Of a stretch of DNA of 39,677 bases, positions 36,283 to 39,677 are shown in pieces (within the stretch, counting starts at the first letter, position 1; each line of letters begins with the position of its first letter). The notes under the pieces are model-generated. The model was not told where the DNA came from. It did no database searches and was given only the letters and a program-made list of their open reading frames with translations. A program made the translations under genes and the position numbers. Source of the DNA: Prolixibacteraceae bacterium (GTDB lineage: Bacteria; Bacteroidota; Bacteroidia; Bacteroidales; Prolixibacteraceae); assembly GCA_016931385.1 (NCBI GenBank), contig JAFGEV010000018.1:1-39677 (forward strand), read 5' to 3'.

Positions 36283-37761
36283 CTAATTTTTTAATTTTTT
36301 AAGAAGCTCTTTTGCTTCTTTTTTATAGTATCCTTTCTTTTCAATTATTGCATAAAGAGTGGTGTATGCTTTTTTCTCCTCGTTATTTGCAAGGTAGCCT
36401 AAAGCCATATACCATTCGGCCTGTTCGATAAACAGGTTATTGTTCTCGGCAATTACACCCTGAAAGCTTTGAATGGCTTTGTTATATTGTTGCAATTCAA
36501 GGTGGCACAACCCGCTGTAATAATTTCCAACAGGGTGTTGGTTGTTTTGTGCCAGAATAATACTGAAATGCTTAAGCGCATTTTCGAAATTCTTCTGGTT
36601 GTATTGTTCTATTCCTTTTAAAGCATGGTCAGATGAAGTTGCCGAACGATATAAGCCTACAGAATTGTAAGGTTTATATACCTGTTGGTACAACTGGCTG
36701 ACACTTTGATTCTGTTTTTGCAAACTGTAGACCCCGGCTGAAACAATTGCAGTAATTGAAGCTGCCGCCCCGATATAGCGTAAGTGCTTGTTGCGCGAAT
36801 CGGGTATCAGCCTGCGTATTTTTGTTTCGCTGTTGTTTTCGCTGGTAATTTCTTTCAGCGATGCGCGTAACCTGAGTATATCTTTTTCAATAATTGCTTC
36901 GTTAATTTCTTCGTTAAAGATGATTTCGGTCTTTAAGCGGTCATCTTCCGACAACTGAGTTTCGAACTCAAGGCGTTCTTTTTCATCAAGGTAATCGAGC
37001 AGGTAATCATCAACACGTTTGATTTCTTCAATGCCTGGTTGTTGTTCTTCATTGAAGATATCGGAAATTGAAGCCCTTAGTGAATGAATGTCTTTTTCGG
37101 CAATTGCCTCATCAATTTCTTTATGCAACCTTAGTTGGTTTTTGGCATGTTTATTTGAAAGGATTAATTCTTCAATTCTTTTAATATCTTTTTGAAGCAT
37201 ATCACCTGTGAGATAACTGTCAATTTCAAAATCGGAAATATCGATGCTGCTTTCAGAAAGGATATGTTTAAGGTTATTTCTGAGTTCGATAATATCGTTT
37301 TCTTTAATTGCCTGTTCAATATTGTCCCACAAGTTGGAATCACTGTTGTGATTTGTATTGACGGTTTCTTGCGGTTTATTTTGTTTGTCGATCAGGTGAA
37401 TTCTCTCTGAAAGGCTTTTTATATGATTCTTGATATGGATATCCTGTAAAGGATTTGCCCCCTTTGTTTTTTCACCATCAGGCAGTTGCGAACTGATTGA
37501 ACCCGGATCGATATTTTTGGCCAAATCGAATAAATTGCTTTGCTTCTGATCTCTTTTCTGCTTAGATACAATTGTATTCAGGGTTGAGCGTAGTTCCATT
37601 ACATCCTTTTCGAGTACTGAATCGATTAGCTCGCGGTTGTACTTTATCTTTTTCGCCAGCCCGGGCGATTGTTTTATTTTTGATTGAAACTCATGGAGTT
37701 CTTTTCCCCGGAGCCTGCCGAGAATGTATTTTTCAATCATATAGTTAATGTCAAAAATCAT
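36283..37761 (-). CDS. anti-sigma-like protein with repeated N-terminal module and TPR domain
   Basis: The 492-residue protein has four copies of a helix motif with the pattern E-K/N-D-I/V-x2-LR-x3-x-x-I at residues 50-64, 152-167, 220-235 and 290-305. Three copies (1-68, ~172-240, ~243-308) are preceded by a second helical motif Y-L/I-x-x-x-L-x-x-x-E-x-x-x-F/I. These read as repeated anti-sigma-type cytoplasmic helices. One membrane helix follows at about 327-346, then TPR-like pairs at 373-490 (YYSGLCHLELQQYNKAIQSF) facing the periplasm. Its gene overlaps the sigma factor gene by 11 bases, the arrangement of a cognate pair. No zinc-finger motif is visible. Confidence 0.8.
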   Translation of the reverse strand: MIFDINYMIEKYILGRLRGKELHEFQSKIKQSPGLAKKIKYNRELIDSVLEKDVMELRSTLNTIVSKQKRDQKQSNLFDLAKNIDPGSISSQLPDGEKTKGANPLQDIHIKNHIKSLSERIHLIDKQNKPQETVNTNHNSDSNLWDNIEQAIKENDIIELRNNLKHILSESSIDISDFEIDSYLTGDMLQKDIKRIEELILSNKHAKNQLRLHKEIDEAIAEKDIHSLRASISDIFNEEQQPGIEEIKRVDDYLLDYLDEKERLEFETQLSEDDRLKTEIIFNEEINEAIIEKDILRLRASLKEITSENNSETKIRRLIPDSRNKHLRYIGAAASITAIVSAGVYSLQKQNQSVSQLYQQVYKPYNSVGLYRSATSSDHALKGIEQYNQKNFENALKHFSIILAQNNQHPVGNYYSGLCHLELQQYNKAIQSFQGVIAENNNLFIEQAEWYMALGYLANNEEKKAYTTLYAIIEKKGYYKKEAKELLKKLKN

Positions 37762-38338
37762 AGTCGATTAAGTTTTTAAATTCGGTGTCTTGTTTAATGC
37801 TTCTTACAAGGTATTCCTTGCATTGATGTTTTCGTTTTTTCGTATAGTTTTCACTTGAAAATCCCATCAATTCTGTTATTTGTTTTATCGAAACCTTCTC
37901 AAAGAACAATTGTAAAACTTTCTGGCATTCTTCGCCTAATTTTTGAAAATGGTCCTGGTATAATCTATACCGTTCATTTTTACTGATCAATTCTGTAAGG
38001 CCGTCATCGTATATGGCTTCTGAATAATTTTCAATTTCTTCCACCTTCACAATGCTTTTTCTTCTCTTCTCGAGTTGCTTGAGCCATAAGAGCCTGCATA
38101 CAGAATATAAATAAGTTTCAAAAGAACATTCGGAGAGGATAAGTTTATCCTCCTTGATCTTACGGTAAATTACAATTATCGCCTCCTGAAATGTGTCATT
38201 TGCGTCATCGGATGTTCCACTGTTCCTTGTCACAAACGAGTTTATCTTGTGATAAAACGACTTGTATATGTACCTTAAGACTGCACTGTTGTTTCTCAGA
38301 ATACCCCTGAGTAGTTCGTCGTTACTAAAATTTGCCAT
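37751..38338 (-). CDS. ECF-type sigma factor
   Basis: Starting at ATG 38338 (MANFSNDELL) the protein has 195 residues; the TTG six bases upstream is less likely. Region 2 lies at about 20-95, with YIYKSFYHKINSFV, a DDANDTFQEAIIVIY segment and SFETYLYSVCRLLWLKQLEKRR. Region 4 lies at about 130-185, with LGEECQKVLQLFFEKVSIKQITELMGF and a KKRKHQCKEYL recognition helix. Its sequence is a distant member of the ECF group, like many in Bacteroidota. It overlaps the following anti-sigma-like gene by 11 bases. The region upstream (minus strand) reads GGGGTAACCTTTTTTC near 38363-38378, a possible -35 site. Confidence 0.88.
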   Translation of the reverse strand: MANFSNDELLRGILRNNSAVLRYIYKSFYHKINSFVTRNSGTSDDANDTFQEAIIVIYRKIKEDKLILSECSFETYLYSVCRLLWLKQLEKRRKSIVKVEEIENYSEAIYDDGLTELISKNERYRLYQDHFQKLGEECQKVLQLFFEKVSIKQITELMGFSSENYTKKRKHQCKEYLVRSIKQDTEFKNLIDYDF

Positions 38339-38644
38339 GTTCAACTATTTATTCCATATTCTGAAAAAAGGTTACCCCGGAAATGAAAAAATATTCATAA
38401 AAAAATTTAATGAATTGAAAATTAGGAAGAAAATATGTGAAAAAAAAGGAGAGGCACAAAAAAAAGAAAGGATAGATTACAGAAACCTATCCTCTTCTCA
38501 ACAAACTAATCTAACTAAACCTAAAACTTATGAAAAATAAACCTGACACAAAGGTATGTTATTTAACATCTATTGCAATGTTTTTTACGATAATGCTTGT
38601 TAATGTCGAAAATTTTTACTTAAAGTTAACATTGATTAATTTTC
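38339..38644. other. intergenic region with leader-like sequence
   Basis: About 306 bases between two minus-strand genes. It holds the terminator of the TonB-like gene (38455-38492) and the likely start region of the sigma operon. On the plus strand it also holds an A-rich leader followed by ATGAAAAATAAACC at 38530. That 60-codon frame begins like an exported protein but runs into the 3' end of the TonB-like gene. Confidence 0.55.
38455..38492 (-). terminator. terminator of the TonB-like gene
   Basis: On the minus strand GGATAG (from 38492 to 38487) pairs with CTATCC (38475 to 38470) across an 11-base loop, followed by TTTC and a longer T-run. It lies some 150 bases after the gene's stop at 38645. 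The short 6-base stem makes it moderately convincing. Confidence 0.65.
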
Positions 38645-38712
38645 CTATTGGGCAACGAAAGTATATTGAATATATCCTTTTTGAACAGCGGGCGCTTCTT
38701 CCGAAGAATTAA
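38530..38712 (+). other. possible orphan gene start or remnant
   Basis: A 60-codon frame with a signal-like hydrophobic stretch (CYLTSIAMFFTIMLVNV) is preceded by an A-rich leader of the kind that precedes exported proteins in this phylum. It overlaps the 3' end of the opposite-strand TonB-like gene from 38645, and the rest shows no family resemblance. It may be the 5' remnant of a deleted gene or chance. Confidence 0.2.
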
Positions 38713-39355
38713 ACCTTGTACGCAGTGCTGCTGTTTTGGCGTACGATAATATCTGATCGGTTAAGTACGGTTCAACAACAGGATCGGCCTTGATTACCTC
38801 CCCTCTCCGGTCAACATCGATCATAACTTTTACCTTTCCTCCATTCTCGGCAAGGTAAACGGGTATAGGAAGCCTTACATGATACCTGTCGGCCAGGGAA
38901 TATTCAACATTGCTATCGCCGCTGTACAATTTCATTTTTAGCGAGTCGATATCAATTCCCTCGGAAGTTTCAACAGGCATTTGCAGGTCATTAACAGTTG
39001 GGATTTCTTTCGACAGCTGTTGCGATACATCGTTGGCCAGTTGCTGGGCCCTCTCAAGTTCGTCGCGGTAACTTTCGTTAAAAACTTCGTTCATTCGCGG
39101 TGCCGATCTGTTCGACGCTATGTTTGTACGGAAAGCAGCAGTAGAAGGCGCTTCTTGCTGCAATTCTTCATCAACTGGCTTTACAGGCGGCTCAATCATA
39201 TCAAGCGGAAATTCGATAAGAATTTCGGGCTCGTGGTACTCTTTCTTAATTCTGAATTGTGCAATATTCAACGCGGCAAATACCACAATGTGAAAAACGA
39301 GCGTGAAGATGATCCCGTTTAAGTTGTTCTTATATTGCTGACTTAACCACGACAT
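38645..39355 (-). CDS. TonB-like energy transducer
   Basis: The 236-residue protein has a short cytoplasmic start, one membrane helix (about 12-32), a proline- and glutamate-rich linker (about 40-80), a coiled-coil-like segment (about 95-120), and a C-terminal TonB-type domain (about 155-236). That domain has GGKVKVMIDVDRRGEVIKADPV, then ILSYAKTAALRTRF, G-x-I-x-Y-T-F. This is the expected TonB layout. Bacteroidota encode many such proteins, which link the proton motive force to outer-membrane transporters; no partner transporter is in the window. It is followed by its own terminator and preceded by the 51-residue helical protein's terminator. Confidence 0.8.
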   Translation of the reverse strand: MSWLSQQYKNNLNGIIFTLVFHIVVFAALNIAQFRIKKEYHEPEILIEFPLDMIEPPVKPVDEELQQEAPSTAAFRTNIASNRSAPRMNEVFNESYRDELERAQQLANDVSQQLSKEIPTVNDLQMPVETSEGIDIDSLKMKLYSGDSNVEYSLADRYHVRLPIPVYLAENGGKVKVMIDVDRRGEVIKADPVVEPYLTDQILSYAKTAALRTRFNSSEEAPAVQKGYIQYTFVAQ

Positions 39356-39406
39356 AAAAACAAATATATAAAAAGGAGAATGGTTGTGTAGATAAAACCG
39401 GGTAAA

Positions 39407-39445
39407 AACAAAAAAGCTTTTACAACATTTTAGTGCAAAAGCTTT
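39407..39445 (-). terminator. terminator of the 51-residue protein gene
   Basis: AAAGCTTTT (39413-39421) is the exact reverse complement of AAAAGCTTT (39437-39445), nine bases with a 15-base loop. On the minus strand the hairpin is followed by a T-rich tract (39412-39401). Its 5' arm lies inside the last codons of the gene, a compact arrangement. Confidence 0.75.
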
Positions 39446-39585
39446 AAGTGGCTGATCTCTTTTTCGATCTTTTCGAGGAGTTTAAATTCACGCGGAGTCG
39501 TATCAATACTGTTTAACTTTTCAATGATTCTTTTCCGAATTCTATTCAACTCCTCAAGCCTTTCATAGAATTCTTTTCTACCCAT
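39430..39585 (-). CDS. small helical protein of unknown function
   Basis: This 51-residue product begins MGRKEFYERLEELNRIRKRI and ends SHLKLLH. It is rich in Lys, Glu, Arg and Leu, has no signal or membrane segment, and reads as two amphipathic helices with a turn at DTTPRE. I know no named family. The frame is supported by a terminator placed at its end and by codon-like composition; no Shine-Dalgarno is evident, which is normal here. It is upstream of the TonB-like gene, separated by the terminator. Confidence 0.65.
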   Translation of the reverse strand: MGRKEFYERLEELNRIRKRIIEKLNSIDTTPREFKLLEKIEKEISHLKLLH

Positions 39586-39677
39586 AATTTATAATTTTAA
39601 AATTCTCTGCTAATATAACGCATAACTCAGTAAAAGTTCAATGAGTTAAGTTGTGTTTTTGTTAATAAAATGTAAAA

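Noticed and set aside
38363-38378. Definite ECF promoter for the second sigma gene
   Set aside because: GGGGTAACC fits a -35 element but no convincing -10 lies 16-17 bases on; mentioned only as a possibility in the sigma entry.

Overview
The window reads as a chromosomal segment of a Bacteroidota bacterium, most likely from the Bacteroidales/Marinilabiliales side. The evidence is several secreted proteins with C-terminal type IX secretion sorting domains, TAnnTTTG-type promoter elements with few Shine-Dalgarno sites, ECF sigma/anti-sigma pairs, GIN/DUF4097 surface proteins, and families largely confined to this phylum (DUF6057, PD40/TolB with a heme motif). There is no tRNA, rRNA, insertion sequence, prophage or CRISPR array. 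Assignments rest on reading motifs and family resemblance by eye; no database search was run.

Layout. 7-6353: a dihydroorotate-dehydrogenase-like flavoprotein, a secreted 5'-nucleotidase-type phosphatase, a HicAB toxin-antitoxin pair with its own inverted-repeat operator, an EFR1-type flavodoxin/ferredoxin, a CPBP membrane protease, and an acyltransferase gene broken by one in-frame TAA. 6512-9221: a T9SS cargo protein and glutamate dehydrogenase (gdhA) with a clear terminator. 9222-9707: gene-free, holding a 21-unit hexanucleotide repeat. 9708-14970: a translationally coupled pair, a 1538-residue protein (four 128-residue sensory repeats, two receiver-like domains, a PEP/pyruvate-type ATP-binding domain) and a LuxR-type regulator whose receiver lacks its phosphoacceptor. 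15244-18220: an orphan NfnA-like flavoprotein that has lost iron-sulfur ligands, divergent from a glutamine-amidotransferase/MFS pair.

18362-22607: an ECF sigma factor, its likely anti-sigma factor, a DUF4097 protein, a GIN-domain lipoprotein and two small exported proteins, probably one cell-envelope stress or surface regulon. 22703-24191: a quinol-monooxygenase-like protein and an iron alcohol dehydrogenase. 24434-27484: two convergent T9SS cargo genes (CARDB repeats; LamG-like) sharing a strong bidirectional terminator.

27961-36105: six tightly spaced co-directional genes: SGNH-hydrolase/TPR protein, NodU/CmcH-type carbamoyltransferase, DUF5989 (SxtK-like) and SxtJ-like membrane proteins, DUF6057 membrane protein, and a lipoprotein combining a c-type heme motif with a PD40 beta-propeller. 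This looks like a membrane-linked O-carbamoylation or surface-glycan modification system and is one of the two most interesting parts of the window.

36283-39585 (minus strand): a second sigma factor coupled to a large anti-sigma-like TPR protein with an internally multiplied sigma-binding-like module, a TonB-like protein, and a 51-residue helical protein.
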